DNA of 64,000 nucleotides from Prorocentrum cordatum. Taxonomy: Eukaryota; Sar; Dinophyceae; Prorocentrales; Prorocentraceae. Shown here piece by piece: positions 63,826 through 64,000 of the stretch. The notes beneath the pieces are model-generated. The model saw nothing but the letters and a program-made list of their open reading frames with translations. It had not been told where the DNA came from and made no database searches. Location: the NCBI GenBank assembly GCA_963575745.1, contig CAUYUJ010003403.1, forward strand, positions 161,315 to 225,314. Direction: 5' to 3'. The position numbers were made by a program, and so were the translations under genes. Position 1 is the stretch's first letter, and each line of letters begins with the position of its first letter.

Positions 63826-64000
63826 GCGTAACATAAACCACATAGCTTGCGCCACATAGCTCGCACATCCACATTGCAATCAACTTACGGTTTGGAGTTT
63901 TCTCTGGGAGACATACTAGCGAATTTGGTGGGTGAGGGCAGTTTTTTTTGGTGGCCGCCTCGTTGCCGCGCCTTGGCCGCCCCCGTGGCCGTTCCGCGAC
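63826..64000. repeat. CACATAGCTTGC and GTGGCCGCC repeats at window end
   Basis: Same motifs and order as 62190-62420 in reverse arrangement (CACATAGCTTGCGCCAC, then TTTTTTGGTGGCCGCCTCG). The repeat runs off the window. Confidence 0.75.

Overview
This window is nuclear DNA of a dinoflagellate. The decisive evidence is at 23173-23194, an exact match to the 22-nt dinoflagellate spliced leader (DinoSL), followed at 23195-23209 by a 15-nt truncated second leader. Intronless long ORFs, very high simple-repeat content and protein families I associate with dinoflagellates agree. The many CCAAGAGGC-type minisatellites resemble what I recall from Prorocentrum-like genomes, but I cannot fix the species. 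One 100-base N gap lies at 61401-61500.

Layout. 1-17 kb: a plus-strand block of long intronless ORFs. 857-4006 and 3891-6623 look like two halves of one broken transposase-like gene. 10777-12465 is a cytosine-C5 DNA methyltransferase-like protein. 13519-16230 is an RGG/zinc-binding protein with a degenerate cupin (JmjC-like) end. They may be parts of one large mobile element. 17.5-22 kb: minisatellites, including dense palindromic AAGCTT and ATATGG arrays and a CAT microsatellite. 22.1-31.8 kb: a ~93-bp satellite array split, in phase, by a 7.7-kb insertion (23171-30874). The insertion has a 17-bp direct repeat at each end, starts with the spliced leader and ends in a short A tract, so it looks like a retroposed trans-spliced mRNA. 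It carries a multi-pass membrane gene with a TIR/HET-like domain, whose two exons are separated by a 4.45-kb GT-AG intron holding a full APE-endonuclease/reverse-transcriptase LINE.

31.8-64 kb has no gene I can support. It holds a ~100-bp satellite that recurs inverted at 59.0-60.7 kb, a ~1-kb higher-order repeat with (TTG)n cores, two MITE families with clear terminal inverted repeats and target-site duplications, degenerate telomere-like heptamers next to a 1.5-kb CTCACTA heptamer array, a GC-rich CCCGTTAGGGT satellite, an ~89/90-bp satellite amplified with flanking modules in 1.7-1.9-kb tandem units, and many trinucleotide arrays. Several satellite periods are multiples of three, so long ORFs there are artefacts.

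How the genes work together: the LINE could supply reverse transcriptase for mRNA retroposition, and the methyltransferase plus transposase-like and cupin-like proteins suggest an element that brings its own chromatin or DNA-modification functions. Both are inferences.
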